From Syntrophorhabdaceae bacterium (GTDB lineage Bacteria; Desulfobacterota; Syntrophorhabdia; Syntrophorhabdales; Syntrophorhabdaceae): 64,000 bases of DNA. The notes below the pieces were generated by a model that worked only from the letters and a program-made list of their open reading frames with translations, made no database searches and had not been told where the DNA came from. Positions 17,809 to 26,956 of this stretch are shown here, piece after piece. The stretch spans positions 48,178 through 112,177 of the forward strand of contig DATKMQ010000167.1 in the NCBI GenBank assembly GCA_035541755.1, written 5' to 3'. Position numbers and translations under genes: made by a program. The first letter of the stretch is position 1, and each line of letters opens with the position of its first letter.

Positions 17809-18300
17809 TTACCTCTCTGTTTGTTTTTTTGTGTTGTCCTCTTCTAATCCCGGCAATGGCACGGGCCAGGCCATGTACCGCATGTAGCTGAACTTCCACT
17901 TACCATCCTGCTTTGCATATTCACAATCATACTTTCCCTGCAGCCATTTGGATGGGGCTATGATGTCCGGGACGTCACGATCATCAAATAGTTTATGCAT
18001 CGTCCAATAGCCCTTGGCCGAGTTACCATCGACAGTTATGACGGGCATGGTGAGGACTGATCCTCCCTTCTTTCCTCCCCTTTTGGCAAGAACCTCCCTG
18101 AAGAATTTCGCTATCTCGTTTTTTCCATTGCACATGTAAGGGGTATTTATCTGCACCCGTGCATCATCGGTGAAGAAGTCGAGCATCTTCTCGTACTGCT
18201 TATCGCAGAGCAAGAAAATGTAATCGTGGTGGAGTTTCTTGATCTCTTCCATATCCTCAAGGGCCTGAACCCTTTTTGCCAGTTCCTCCAACGTCATCAT
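17809..18300 (-). CDS. SnoaL/NTF2-like domain protein
   Basis: 163 residues starting with ATGATG behind AGGAGG; the second ATG (18297) has better spacing. The NTF2-like alpha+beta cone is indicated by HDYIFLLCDKQYEKMLDFFTDDARVQI and GYWTMHKLF. The family includes dehydratases, isomerases and aldol-type enzymes acting on small cyclic substrates, as well as non-enzymatic binders, so no reaction can be named. First gene of a short operon with dctP paralog 1. Its promoter is probably the box B region about 130 bp upstream. Confidence 0.75.
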   Translation of the reverse strand: MMTLEELAKRVQALEDMEEIKKLHHDYIFLLCDKQYEKMLDFFTDDARVQINTPYMCNGKNEIAKFFREVLAKRGGKKGGSVLTMPVITVDGNSAKGYWTMHKLFDDRDVPDIIAPSKWLQGKYDCEYAKQDGKWKFSYMRYMAWPVPLPGLEEDNTKKQTER

Positions 18301-18430
18301 ACACCTCCTTTTTATGGGGAATTAACGTTGCACTAACGTTTCAATAAGGTATTTTCGCTCCTCTCTTTTTCCCTGGCTTCTTTACCTGTTAAGAAAAGAA
18401 GAACATAAAGACAGTTTTCTCAAGTTGTCT

Positions 18431-18473
18431 ATTTTAACGAGACGCTCCGAGCATTGACTATGATACGGATCAT
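18431..18473 (-). promoter_or_regulatory. CRP/FNR-type operator box B with -10 element
   Basis: ATGAT-ACGG-ATCAT occupies 18460-18473. A minus-strand -10 hexamer TAAAAT lies at 18431-18436, its centre 33 bp from the box centre, as at class II activated promoters. It faces the SnoaL-like/dctP operon, leaving a leader of about 120 nt. Confidence 0.65.
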
Positions 18474-18891
18474 ATAGAGGAAAGAATGTGATTAATGGAC
18501 CAACTGTACACCTTGAGGATAGAGGTAACGTATAACGAAGCGTACGGTTCAAGCAGGATGCCGGCAGGCAAGGAATAGGCTTCACAGAAGACCAGATTGC
18601 TACCGTATTAAAAGAGCAGAAGCCGGTGCGCCGTTGCTAAATTACCCCGGTGGAGCAAAGGGCGGAAGCCAACGAAGGTGAATGACCAGCACGGAGTATC
18701 GTTTCACGGTTTACCCTAGTGACGCTGTGTCAAAGGCAAAGTTACAGTAACAACAGATCTGCATACTTTGAACAACGAGTTGTAATATGACATTGGAAGA
18801 TCACTGTTTGCATATCTTTTTCGAGAGCGTTTTACCTTACTTATCCTATTTGCTTAGGGTACTGGAATTAATCAGAATTCTTGAACCGATT

Positions 18892-18933
18892 ATGACTCAA
18901 ATCATATCTGTAACCTTCGTTCTTTAGTAGAAT
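18892..18933 (+). promoter_or_regulatory. CRP/FNR-type operator box C with -10 element
   Basis: ATGAC-TCAA-ATCAT (18892-18905) has one mismatch in the left arm. A plus-strand -10 hexamer TAGAAT lies at 18928-18933, centred 32 bp from the box centre. It faces the cupin gene starting at 19091, with a leader of about 150 nt. Confidence 0.6.
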
Positions 18934-19090
18934 TTCGTAGATATGCTAGATACTTCTTAGTATCTGCTTTCAAAATGTGTGGAGGCGTTGAAGGGGTGAG
19001 GGCAAAGAGCACTGCAGATTCCGTCTGTGCATAATGTGTACATCAAAACGTACATTATAAGTGTCGAGCAAAAAATGCAGGAGGGAGAAG

Positions 19091-19585
19091 ATGGCCGATT
19101 CACTGTATGGGAAATACATCATTAACGCAGAAGACAGCACGTTTCCGGAAGGCCAGGGATGGATTCAGGTGCTTACACAAAAAGAATTCCCGGGAAGCAA
19201 CACGTACTTTGTGCACTGGGTAACGCCCGAAAGGCAGCATCACGAGACGGATATAGGCCATCCACCGCACATGCACAAGGAACCTGAAATTCTCTTTCTC
19301 ATTGGTACGGATCCCGAAAATCCGTTCGACCTGGGCGGAGAAGTCGAGATATCGCTCGGTCCCGAAATGGAAAAACACGTGATCAACCGGACATCGGCTA
19401 TATGTCTTCCGACTGGCTTGCCTCATGGATTTTACAGGATCGTCAATACGAGACGTCCATGGATCATGTTTCGGATTCATCAGGCTGCCGTGAACACACA
19501 GAAGGTCCTTCCGGAGTATTTGACCGAAGAGCAGAGAAAGAAAGTAAACTGGACTCTATTCAAGAACTCCGGATTCGATGATTAG
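19091..19585 (+). CDS. Cupin-fold protein, paralog B
   Basis: 164 residues, started at the ATG behind GGAGGGAGAAG; an upstream ATG at 19061 has no site. The metal motif is seen as IGHPPHMHKEPEILFLIGTDP (about residues 56-76), with DLGGEVEISLG and LPTGLPHGFY following. It is a paralog of the proteins at 5567 and 26957. It is transcribed alone, divergently from the SnoaL-like/dctP operon and convergently with the OYE-like gene at 19804. Confidence 0.75.
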   Translation: MADSLYGKYIINAEDSTFPEGQGWIQVLTQKEFPGSNTYFVHWVTPERQHHETDIGHPPHMHKEPEILFLIGTDPENPFDLGGEVEISLGPEMEKHVINRTSAICLPTGLPHGFYRIVNTRRPWIMFRIHQAAVNTQKVLPEYLTEEQRKKVNWTLFKNSGFDD

Positions 19586-19803
19586 AGACGTGAATTCTCC
19601 GCATTTTTTTCGAATGCTAAATCTGCCGCCGCTTCCATTGATGGTAAACAGGGGCTGATCCAGAATCGATTTCACGAATCTGCTCCTCGGAAAGAGCGGC
19701 GTGGCCGCAGTGGCTATAGAAGAAAAGAGCATCGACGCCGTGCATGAGATGGCCGATTCCTGGAAAGTAGAACTGGATCAGGAACACCATCCCCTGTTCA
19801 AAG

Positions 19804-21882
19804 CTAAATTGTGTTACCAACCTTCCAGCCGGCGGCGATTGCGTCCACTATCAGTCCAGGATTGTCGCAGTCTCCGATGGGAATCACCTTGACGCCCGTC
19901 TTCTTCAAGGCCTCGACTAATCCTGTGTTCTGCTTCAGGGGCAGAGCAGGCACGAACGTGTCGGCCACGAGGCGTTGTTTCTTCCCGTCTTTTGTCGTTA
20001 TCGTCAGGTACTTGCCCTCTATCCCGTCATAGGTGGCCCCGGTTATCATGGTAACGCCTTTCTTTCGCAGCCATTGCAAAACATACGGCTTGATAATCGG
20101 GGGTATGCCTTCCCCTAACGTCTCGGACGTTTCCACAATGGTAACCTTCCTGCCTCGCTTTACCAGGAATTCGGCCAGCTCGACGCCATGGAGGGGGCCA
20201 CCCATAACCACCACGTTTTTGCCGAGCGGCATCCAGAGCTTTGTCAGTAACCGCAGAGTCTTGGGGTCCAAGAACTTCAGGTAGAATTTCAGCATGCGGT
20301 GCAGAGCGGGGCTACTTACCACATTGCGTGCCTTGTTTCCGGGGATGTTCATCTCGTTCGGAAGACCTCCGCCTGCCACAACCACAGCGTCGGGTTTCAA
20401 CTCTTTGACGATCTCAGTGGTGACTTCCTTGCCGAGGTTGACCTTAACACCCAGATTGTCAAACTGGTGAGCGAAATATCGCGTAATGGCGGGCAGATCT
20501 TCGATCTCAAGTCCTTTCACCATGGACGCGAGGGGCAGCAGGCCACCGAGCTTCGATGCTTTCTCGTAAAGCGTGACGTTGTGGCCCCTTAACGCCGCCA
20601 CCCTGGCCGCTTCCATGCCCGCCGGACCACCACCGACAACGAGAACATTTCTTTTCTGCGCCGCCTTTTCAACCTCGAATTGCGGCGTGCCCATGGCGGC
20701 ATTTATCCTGCAGCGGCGCAGCACGTTGTGGTCGGCAACGCCTGTGCACGTGTTGCATCGGGTGCAGGGCCGAACATCGCTCAAGCTCCCCTCGGCAATC
20801 TTGCGGGGAAGCTCAGGGTCCGCGTTGAGCGGACGGGTCATGCCTATGAAGTCGCACATGCCCTCCTTAAGCATCATCTCGCCCAACTCGGGGCTGATCT
20901 TGCCTACGGTCATAACGGCCATGGAGAGGTTCTTTTTAAAGGTTGCGGCCAACATCCTGTTGGGGCCGGCGCCCCTGTCCTGCCAGTAGTACTCTTTGGG
21001 AAACGTGTCTGTGGGGAAGGGAGCCTCGGGAAAAAAGCGAAGTTCGGGAAGCCATCCCACCTGATGGGCTCCTGTCCATTCGCTCCTTACATGGACTATA
21101 TTTGCGCCCGCCTCCTGCACGAGTTTTGCGGTGGCCAGGCTTAGTTCGGGCGTAAGCATCCTGCTGTTATCGATACCTGCGGCCATGCCTATCTCTATGC
21201 CGTTGATAATGAAGCCCACAGGAAAGTCGTCTCCCAGGCGCTTCTTAACCTCTCTTATCGTCTGCACGAGGAACCTTGCCCTGTTCTCGATGCTACCTCC
21301 GTAGATATCCGTACGCCTGTTCCAGAAGGGAGAGATGAAGCTGTGAAACAGGTGGCTGCTTCCCGCGTTTATCTCGACACCGTCGAATCCGGCCTTGGCC
21401 GCCCTTACTGCGGCGCTCGCAAATTTGTCTATAAACATTTCTATCTCTTCGATAGTAAGCTCGTGCGGCATTTCGTTATGCAGGTCGGTCTCGGACTCGA
21501 GAGTCATCGCGGTGGCGGCCACCAGACCCTCCGCCCCCTTGCCACCCATAGGCCCGCCGTGATAGAGCTGGATAAACGCCGGACAGCCGTGCTTATGGAT
21601 AACGGTGGTGAGGCCCTTGTACCCCTCAATATATATGTCATCGTCGAGGCGGTGTCTGGGTCCGGCTTCGGGCAAATGGACGGACGGACTCTCCACTATA
21701 ATAAGACCGACGCCCCCTTTCGCGAGACCCTCGTAATAGGCCAGCGTTTCCGGGCTCATGCGCATATGGTCTCTATTTGAGTAATGCGTGCCCGCAGCCG
21801 TTTTTATGATTCGATTCCTCGTCTTAACCTTGCCGAAGTAACCCGGCTCAAGGAGCTTCTGAAAATTTATTGTGTTACCCAT
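19804..21882 (-). CDS. Old-Yellow-Enzyme/2,4-dienoyl-CoA-reductase-like FMN/4Fe-4S/FAD oxidoreductase, paralog B
   Basis: 692 residues behind GGAGGAG. It has the same three-module layout as the 6064 protein: an OYE barrel to about residue 365; a cluster motif CTRCNTCTGVADHNVLRRC (C-x2-C-x2-C-x11-C); then a FAD/NAD(P) half with VVGGGPAGMEAARVAALRG and a second VVMGGPLHG Rossmann motif. The barrel carries VEINAGSSHLFHSF instead of the His-containing OYE signature. It is the last gene of the MBL-hydrolase/dctP2 unit, separated from dctP2 by 128 bp that contain a terminator-like hairpin. Confidence 0.88.
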   Translation of the reverse strand: MGNTINFQKLLEPGYFGKVKTRNRIIKTAAGTHYSNRDHMRMSPETLAYYEGLAKGGVGLIIVESPSVHLPEAGPRHRLDDDIYIEGYKGLTTVIHKHGCPAFIQLYHGGPMGGKGAEGLVAATAMTLESETDLHNEMPHELTIEEIEMFIDKFASAAVRAAKAGFDGVEINAGSSHLFHSFISPFWNRRTDIYGGSIENRARFLVQTIREVKKRLGDDFPVGFIINGIEIGMAAGIDNSRMLTPELSLATAKLVQEAGANIVHVRSEWTGAHQVGWLPELRFFPEAPFPTDTFPKEYYWQDRGAGPNRMLAATFKKNLSMAVMTVGKISPELGEMMLKEGMCDFIGMTRPLNADPELPRKIAEGSLSDVRPCTRCNTCTGVADHNVLRRCRINAAMGTPQFEVEKAAQKRNVLVVGGGPAGMEAARVAALRGHNVTLYEKASKLGGLLPLASMVKGLEIEDLPAITRYFAHQFDNLGVKVNLGKEVTTEIVKELKPDAVVVAGGGLPNEMNIPGNKARNVVSSPALHRMLKFYLKFLDPKTLRLLTKLWMPLGKNVVVMGGPLHGVELAEFLVKRGRKVTIVETSETLGEGIPPIIKPYVLQWLRKKGVTMITGATYDGIEGKYLTITTKDGKKQRLVADTFVPALPLKQNTGLVEALKKTGVKVIPIGDCDNPGLIVDAIAAGWKVGNTI

Positions 21883-21937
21883 AGCTAATCTCCTCCTCGT
21901 TCACGCTAATCTATTTTTACCTTCCTGTCGGTTGAGG

Positions 21938-21972
21938 TAAAGGGGCGCCGTGACAGGCGCCCCTTATTTTTG
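21938..21972. terminator. Terminator-like hairpin between dctP paralog 2 and OYE paralog B
   Basis: AAGGGGCGCC (21940-21949) and GGCGCCCCTT (21956-21965) enclose GTGACA. The T-run ATTTTTG is on the plus-strand side, whereas both flanking genes run on the minus strand. There the hairpin is followed by only three T residues. It is a near-copy of the terminator at 16699, apparently carried along when the dctP gene was duplicated. On the minus strand it may act as a leaky attenuator or processing site. Confidence 0.6.
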
Positions 21973-22010
21973 CTCAGTTTGCTTTGGCACGCTCTAGCGC
22001 GTGTCCGTCG

Positions 22011-23039
22011 TTACTTGTTGTAAAGCTGGATCAAACGCTGCGCCTCGTTGAGTATCTTGGTGCCGGGTAGGCCCATCGCATCAAGTTCCTTGGCCCTCTG
22101 GGCTGCCATCGCCTTAATCGGGGCATAGAACTTGGCCAGATCTTCATTGGAGAGACGTATGAATTCGACGCCGTGCGTGTTCGTGCCCATACCGCTCGCT
22201 TCTCTCTGGTTGAACACGGCTTCTGTCTCATCGCCATAGAAATCTATATTCTTGTCTATTATCTTCCTGATGTCGGCAGGCAGGCTGTTATACTTATTGA
22301 GGTTCATCATCCTCATGCCGGTGCGGGAACGGTAAAAATTGATCATGAGAGCGTATTTTGCAACCTCGCCCAGCTTCAGGGAATCGAGTGCCTCAGACGG
22401 CATAAAGACGCCGTCTAAGATACCTTTTTGCAGCGAAACGTAGATTTCAGAACCAGTCAAGGACATGCCTTCTACCCCTAACTCCTTAAGCGCGAGCGTA
22501 ACGTCACCGAATGCCATTATCCTCATGCCTCTCAGGTCTTCGGTCTTACGTACCGGCTTTCTCAGAAGAAGCTGGTTCATATTACCGGCCCAGCAGAGTA
22601 CCTTCATTCCCTTATAGTCTTGCTCAATCTCGGGGAACTTGACCATAAGCTCCTTCCAGACCTTGGCGCCCACCTCGAGGTTCTTTACACCGTACATGAA
22701 GATGAAGCTCGCCTTGGTAATGGGAAAACCGCTCTTCGAGGTCGTGGGGTTGACAAAGGCCATGTCAACTGCCCCCTGGACCAACTCCTGTGCAGCGTCG
22801 CGGCCGCCGATTACTGCCCCGCCCCAATACGGTTTGAATTTTATCCGTCCATCCGTCTCCTTCTCGATTTTATCCATCCACTTCCTATCGGTGATACTGA
22901 ACATGTGATCAACCGGGTAGGGCGTGCCGTAGGTTATTTCGATGACCTTATTCTGCTGCGCCACGGCGTTGGCTGAAAACCCGGCCACGACAAGAAACAT
23001 CGCAACCAACAAGAGGATACCATTCCCTATTTTCTTCAT
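22011..23039 (-). CDS. TRAP transporter solute-binding protein (DctP family), paralog 2
   Basis: 342 residues with a signal peptide (KKIGNGILLLVAMFLVVAGFSANAVA) and the DctP signature RKPVRKTEDLRGMRIMAFGD. Nearly every block matches the protein at 16771, including identical C-terminal residues GTKILNEAQRLIQLYNK, so the two genes are a recent duplication. No DctQ/M partners are adjacent. It follows the MBL-hydrolase gene by 138 bp and precedes OYE paralog B. Confidence 0.9.
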   Translation of the reverse strand: MKKIGNGILLLVAMFLVVAGFSANAVAQQNKVIEITYGTPYPVDHMFSITDRKWMDKIEKETDGRIKFKPYWGGAVIGGRDAAQELVQGAVDMAFVNPTTSKSGFPITKASFIFMYGVKNLEVGAKVWKELMVKFPEIEQDYKGMKVLCWAGNMNQLLLRKPVRKTEDLRGMRIMAFGDVTLALKELGVEGMSLTGSEIYVSLQKGILDGVFMPSEALDSLKLGEVAKYALMINFYRSRTGMRMMNLNKYNSLPADIRKIIDKNIDFYGDETEAVFNQREASGMGTNTHGVEFIRLSNEDLAKFYAPIKAMAAQRAKELDAMGLPGTKILNEAQRLIQLYNK

Positions 23040-23177
23040 TCCCCTTACCTCCCTGTTCGTTTTTCCGGAACGGCTACTTTCGGAGACTTCTTTCCCGAAG
23101 AACCTTAAGAGATGCTCCCACAGCGCCGTCCGGTACTATCTGTTGTAGGGTTTCTCGTTTCCCTTCACTTCTTCAGC

Positions 23178-23909
23178 TTACGGATAAAGCTCCTTTTTCA
23201 TGACGAGTGTATCGTGCCCGGGAAGAATAAAACCCCCGAGGTCTCTTAAACGATCGAGGCTCCAGTAGCAATCCCTCAAGTCCACATATATCCCGTTTGG
23301 CCAGAAGGAAGTACCCGGGGGAACCTCCATGTTGATAAAATGGGTTATCGTATCGCCGGCTATGATGTGGAGGCCCTTTTCCGTGTCGACAAGCACCGAT
23401 TGGCCTCCGGGGGAGTGCCCCGGAGTAAATACTACCCTGATACCCGGAAGGATCTCAGCATCGCCGTCCGCATACTCGAAAGTCATATTTGAGAAATCCA
23501 CGTCATAGGCCCCTCTGTGAATTGGCAGCGGGTTCTGTGCGTATTCCATCTCCTTCTTCTGGACCACGAAGGTGGCCTTTGGAAAATAGTCGTTTCCTCC
23601 CGCGTGATCCAGATGCAGATGGGTATTGATCACGAGCCGTATCTGATCACAAGACGTGTTGAACCGCTTGAGCTGGGGCTCCATCCGCTGTTCGGGCGTC
23701 TGGTCATAACGGTTTGCCACCTCAGGCCTCTCCACGCGACCGAATGCACCGGCATCAACGAGCACTCTCTCATCGCCATTCACGAGAAGCCAGGCAAGAA
23801 GTGCACCGGCAAGCGGAACGCCATAATCCCGGTAAAGAAGGGTCTGTGATTTGTCTCTGACCGCCGTTCCAAGGATAAGCGGTGCTATGGTCCAGGTATT
23901 CTTCATCAT
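23178..23909 (-). CDS. Metallo-beta-lactamase-fold hydrolase, lactonase-like
   Basis: 243 residues from the ATG at 23909, which has GGAGGAG seven bases upstream. A longer in-frame ORF reaching 24095 has no such site and carries unrelated N-terminal sequence. The zinc motif THLHLDHAGG (about residues 108-117), a later TPGHSPGGQ, a GDTITH and a final LPGHD supply the ligands of a dinuclear MBL enzyme. The nearest general type is the AHL-lactonase/AttM group. In this context it might open a lactone or hydrolyse a thioester of the substrate (inference). First gene of the operon read from box D. Confidence 0.85.
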   Translation of the reverse strand: MMKNTWTIAPLILGTAVRDKSQTLLYRDYGVPLAGALLAWLLVNGDERVLVDAGAFGRVERPEVANRYDQTPEQRMEPQLKRFNTSCDQIRLVINTHLHLDHAGGNDYFPKATFVVQKKEMEYAQNPLPIHRGAYDVDFSNMTFEYADGDAEILPGIRVVFTPGHSPGGQSVLVDTEKGLHIIAGDTITHFINMEVPPGTSFWPNGIYVDLRDCYWSLDRLRDLGGFILPGHDTLVMKKELYP

Positions 23910-24368
23910 GTTTACGCTCCTCCACCCCAATTTTCTGGTTGTTCTCTCACTATGTTTCTGACAGAGGTTCTGTCGTGCTGTGCGGAAAAGACCTGAATTA
24001 ACGCCCGTCTTAAGTGCGAACCGCAGGGTAACAACGACGTGATCACGATCCCAACTCGCTCGTATACTAAGTAAGCCACCCCTCATCAACCCCACTTTCC
24101 ATGACAGACACTGAAATTATGAGCAATGTATTGCGCTCCAAAGATGGAAACCACCGGCAAAGAACAAAAACCCGCGAGTCGCATGCAGAAATGATCCTAC
24201 TAAACCGTTCACAAGACTGACCATGATTTAAATCATACTAACACAAAAAAAGCTGACCCTTTGATCCCGCGTCCGGCGTGGTACAGAGCCCTCTAAGCAT
24301 CCATGTCTCATGCCGGACGCGCAAAACGGGATGCTTCTTGCGTATAAAATGACGTCTTCAGCCAAGAC
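23910..24368. other. 459-bp intergenic region with hairpin and regulatory box
   Basis: No gene is supported here. It contains the box D promoter (24189-24239). To its right is a long hairpin in which CGCGTCCGGC (24268-24277) pairs with GCCGGACGCG (24312-24321), and an outer ATCCCG (24264-24269) can pair with CGGGAT (24327-24332). The hairpin lies just after the stop of OYE paralog C and may terminate or stabilise that transcript. Confidence 0.6.
24194..24236 (-). promoter_or_regulatory. CRP/FNR-type operator box D with -10 element
   Basis: ATGAT-TTAA-ATCAT (24223-24236) is a fully symmetric 14-mer. The minus-strand -10 candidate TAGGAT (24194-24199) is centred 33 bp away. The surrounding 50 bp (24189-24239) is almost identical to the box E promoter at 28269-28319, differing mainly in a 7-bp block and in the four central bases. 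It faces the MBL-hydrolase/dctP2/OYE operon. Confidence 0.65.
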
Positions 24369-26441
24369 TCACAAGCCTTTTGCTATTTTCCATCCATCAG
24401 CGACCGCATCGGGTATGAGCCCTGATTTCTCACAGTCTCCAATGGCATAGACTTCTGCCACCCTGCTCCCGAGTGCCTCAACCAGACTGTGATTCGTTGA
24501 CAGGGCTATAGCCGGAATTATGGTGTCCGCGGCAATGGTAAGTTTTTCTCCTCCCTGTGTGGTGATGGTCAACCCCTTGTCCGAGATCGAGTCACAGACC
24601 GCACCCGGATACACTAAGACTCCTTTCTTCTTGAACCATGAAAACAGGCGATTTTTTCGCTCAGGAACCAGGCCCTCTCCAAGCGTCTCTCCGTTATCGA
24701 CTACGGTCACTTTTCTTCCCCGCTTCACGAGAAACTCGGCCAGCTGACAGGCCGCTATCTTCCCTCCTATGATCGCTACATTTTTCCCCACGGGCATCCA
24801 AAACCTGGTGAGCCATCTGAGCCTTGCAGGGCTTAAGAACCTCAAGAAGATCTTGAGGGTGTTATGGAGTTCGGAACTCTTGACCACATTACGCCCCTCT
24901 ATGCCGGCTATCTTTGGAACAGACGGTACGCCTCCCACGGCTATTATCGCCACATCAGGCTTGAACCGATCGATCATGGAAGGATCGAACTGCCGGCCCG
25001 TTACCACGTTGACGCCTGCGTTTCGGATTTGTCTTTTGAGATAGGCAATGAGATTAGGCAGATTTTCGATGTCCATGCCTTTAACCAGGGCCGCTATGGG
25101 TAGGGAGCCTCCCAGTGTGTGCATCTTCTCTATAAGAGTAACCTCGTGTCCCCTCAAGGCAGCCACCCGCGCCGCCTCCATACCCGCCGGTCCGCCGCCG
25201 ACCACAAGCACTTTCTTAGGTGTCGCTGCCCTGCCGATCTCATAGTCGGTGGTGCCGAGCGCCGCGTTGACCCTGCACTCTTTGGGAAGCCCGTTCATTT
25301 TCTGACAGGTACTGCAGCGGGTACATGGTGCGATATCTTCAACCCTACCGGCCGCCAGTTTATTGGGAAGCTCGGGGTCTGCAAAGAGCGGTCTGCACAT
25401 GCCGATAAAGTCAGCCTTCCCATTTCTTAAGATCTCTTCGCCAAGCATCGGTTCTATCCCACTCACCGTGATGACCGGAATGTTGACTACTTTCTTGATG
25501 ATCTCAGCGCCGGGGACATTAACACCCTTGCCCTGGTGACTCCAGTCAGGCCCCGCGGGGAATGAAGCAAGCGGGATGAAAGGTTCAGGATAAAAAAGGT
25601 TGTCCTGGTTATAAGAGCCGAGGTGGTGACCGAACCAGTGGGATCGCACATGGAGCGCATCTGCTCCGGCCCTTTCTAGGGTCACGGCAATGGCCTTACT
25701 CTCCTCAAAGGTCATGCCCTCATCTCCAGCGCCTCCCTCAACGGCGTTGATAAGAATGCTGACGGGGAAATCCTGACCTGACCTCAATTTTATCGCCTTG
25801 ATCATCTCTATGAGAAAACGGCTTCTCTGCTCAATACTTGCATAACCGTAGGCATCGGTTCGCTTGTTATTACGGCGGGACAAAAACGTGGAAAACAGGT
25901 GGTCGCCCCCGGCGTTGAGTTCTACCCCATCGAAGCCTGCCTGCCTCGCCCGTTCCGAATACTCCGCAAAAAGTTGTACGAGTTCCGCTATCTCGGCCAC
26001 GGTCAGCTCCCGGGGCTCTCCCTCAACCGGAAAATCGAACTCGGACACGGGTGGCTTCACTGCGGAGGCTGCGTAACGGGGCCGCATCTTTGCGTACGGC
26101 TGGTTCCAGGGACCGCGATGATAGAATTGAACAAATGTGGGGCAACCGTGTTTGTGGATGACCCCGACTAGTTCACTCAACTGCGGAATGAACCTGTCGT
26201 CGTCAATGCGCATGCGCACATCTCCCGGTTCATCGAAGGGATATTCTACTATAGGTGACTCCATCATGATGAGGCCGGCGCCGCCTTTGGCAACAGCCTC
26301 ATAATAAGCCAGAGCTTTGTCTGAGACACGGCGCTCTCCGGGGACCCAGAAACTTGTGCCGGCGGCGGTCTTAATTATCCGGTTCCGCGTCTGCACTTTT
26401 CCAATATGAAACGGTTCAAGAAGTTTTTGAAACCTCATCAT
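24369..26441 (-). CDS. Old-Yellow-Enzyme/2,4-dienoyl-CoA-reductase-like FMN/4Fe-4S/FAD oxidoreductase, paralog C
   Basis: 690 residues behind GGGAGAAG (ATGATG start). An OYE-type barrel with VELNAGGDHLFSTF in place of the His signature is followed by CTRCSTCQKMNGLPKEC (C-x2-C-x2-C-x9-C, two residues shorter than in the paralogs) and a FAD/NAD(P) module with VVGGGPAGMEAARVAALRG. Last gene of the LUD, cupin C, SnoaL-like, OYE operon, separated from the SnoaL-like gene by 100 bp. Probably an NAD(P)H-dependent reductase of an unsaturated acid or CoA ester. Confidence 0.88.
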   Translation of the reverse strand: MMRFQKLLEPFHIGKVQTRNRIIKTAAGTSFWVPGERRVSDKALAYYEAVAKGGAGLIMMESPIVEYPFDEPGDVRMRIDDDRFIPQLSELVGVIHKHGCPTFVQFYHRGPWNQPYAKMRPRYAASAVKPPVSEFDFPVEGEPRELTVAEIAELVQLFAEYSERARQAGFDGVELNAGGDHLFSTFLSRRNNKRTDAYGYASIEQRSRFLIEMIKAIKLRSGQDFPVSILINAVEGGAGDEGMTFEESKAIAVTLERAGADALHVRSHWFGHHLGSYNQDNLFYPEPFIPLASFPAGPDWSHQGKGVNVPGAEIIKKVVNIPVITVSGIEPMLGEEILRNGKADFIGMCRPLFADPELPNKLAAGRVEDIAPCTRCSTCQKMNGLPKECRVNAALGTTDYEIGRAATPKKVLVVGGGPAGMEAARVAALRGHEVTLIEKMHTLGGSLPIAALVKGMDIENLPNLIAYLKRQIRNAGVNVVTGRQFDPSMIDRFKPDVAIIAVGGVPSVPKIAGIEGRNVVKSSELHNTLKIFLRFLSPARLRWLTRFWMPVGKNVAIIGGKIAACQLAEFLVKRGRKVTVVDNGETLGEGLVPERKNRLFSWFKKKGVLVYPGAVCDSISDKGLTITTQGGEKLTIAADTIIPAIALSTNHSLVEALGSRVAEVYAIGDCEKSGLIPDAVADGWKIAKGL

Positions 26442-26541
26442 CTTCTCCCTTCTTTATATGCCCGACCTGCCTTTAAGGGTGCAAGCATTATTGTCTTTGC
26501 CGATAGCGCAATAGATACACCTTTCGCGCGCTCATACGCCT

Positions 26542-26943
26542 CTAAAACATGGTATTGGCATGAACGGCACTTCCCGGCACCGGCTCCCTCACGTCCCAGT
26601 GTTCTACGACCTTCCCGTTTTCCAACCGGAAGATATTTATGGAGGCAACGCCAAAAGGGGCTTGCGCGTGGCCCTCGTCACCCGGTGCGAAAATGTTGTG
26701 AGAGTGGAGCATAACCAGGTCACCCTCAGCGATTATGCGCTTGAGAAGGATCTTTCGACCCGGATTTTTCGCCGAGCGCATCTTCACGTATGCGGCAAAC
26801 GATTCCTTACCGTCAGGAACTCCAGGGTTGTGCTGTCGGTAATAATCACCTACGTACAGCTCGATCGCCTTCTCAGGTTCTTTGTCCTCAAACGCGGTTT
26901 TGAAAAAAGCGAGTACTACATTCTTCTTGTCTTCCAGTGTCAT
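26542..26943 (-). CDS. SnoaL-like polyketide-cyclase-fold protein
   Basis: 133 residues from the ATG at 26943, behind AAGGAGG; the longer frame to 27096 overlaps the cupin gene. The family signature is clear in YYRQHNPGVPDGKESF (about residues 33-48), VMLHSHNI and the terminal HWDVREPVP. Members catalyse ring closure, hydration or aldol steps, or bind substrates without catalysis. Only weakly similar to the NTF2-like protein at 17809. It is 13 bp from cupin C. Confidence 0.8.
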   Translation of the reverse strand: MTLEDKKNVVLAFFKTAFEDKEPEKAIELYVGDYYRQHNPGVPDGKESFAAYVKMRSAKNPGRKILLKRIIAEGDLVMLHSHNIFAPGDEGHAQAPFGVASINIFRLENGKVVEHWDVREPVPGSAVHANTMF

Positions 26944-26956
26944 GGGGCCCTCCTTG

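Larger units (their letters stand above)
18301..19090. other. 790-bp divergent regulatory region without a credible gene
   Basis: No open frame here has a ribosome-binding site or recognisable product. The stretch holds two CRP/FNR-type boxes (B at 18460 and C at 18892), each pointing to its own -10 element, and is A+T-richer than its flanks. About 400 bp between the boxes shows nothing I can assign. Confidence 0.6.

Noticed and set aside
19617..19820. 67-codon minus-strand frame after cupin paralog B
   Set aside because: No site and no recognisable similarity. It could be a decayed gene fragment in the 218-bp gap, but I cannot support this.
21976..21992. TGGCAC element resembling a sigma-54 promoter
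   Set aside because: GG and GC are nine rather than ten bases apart, no TTGC is present, and it lies just downstream of the dctP paralog 2 stop.
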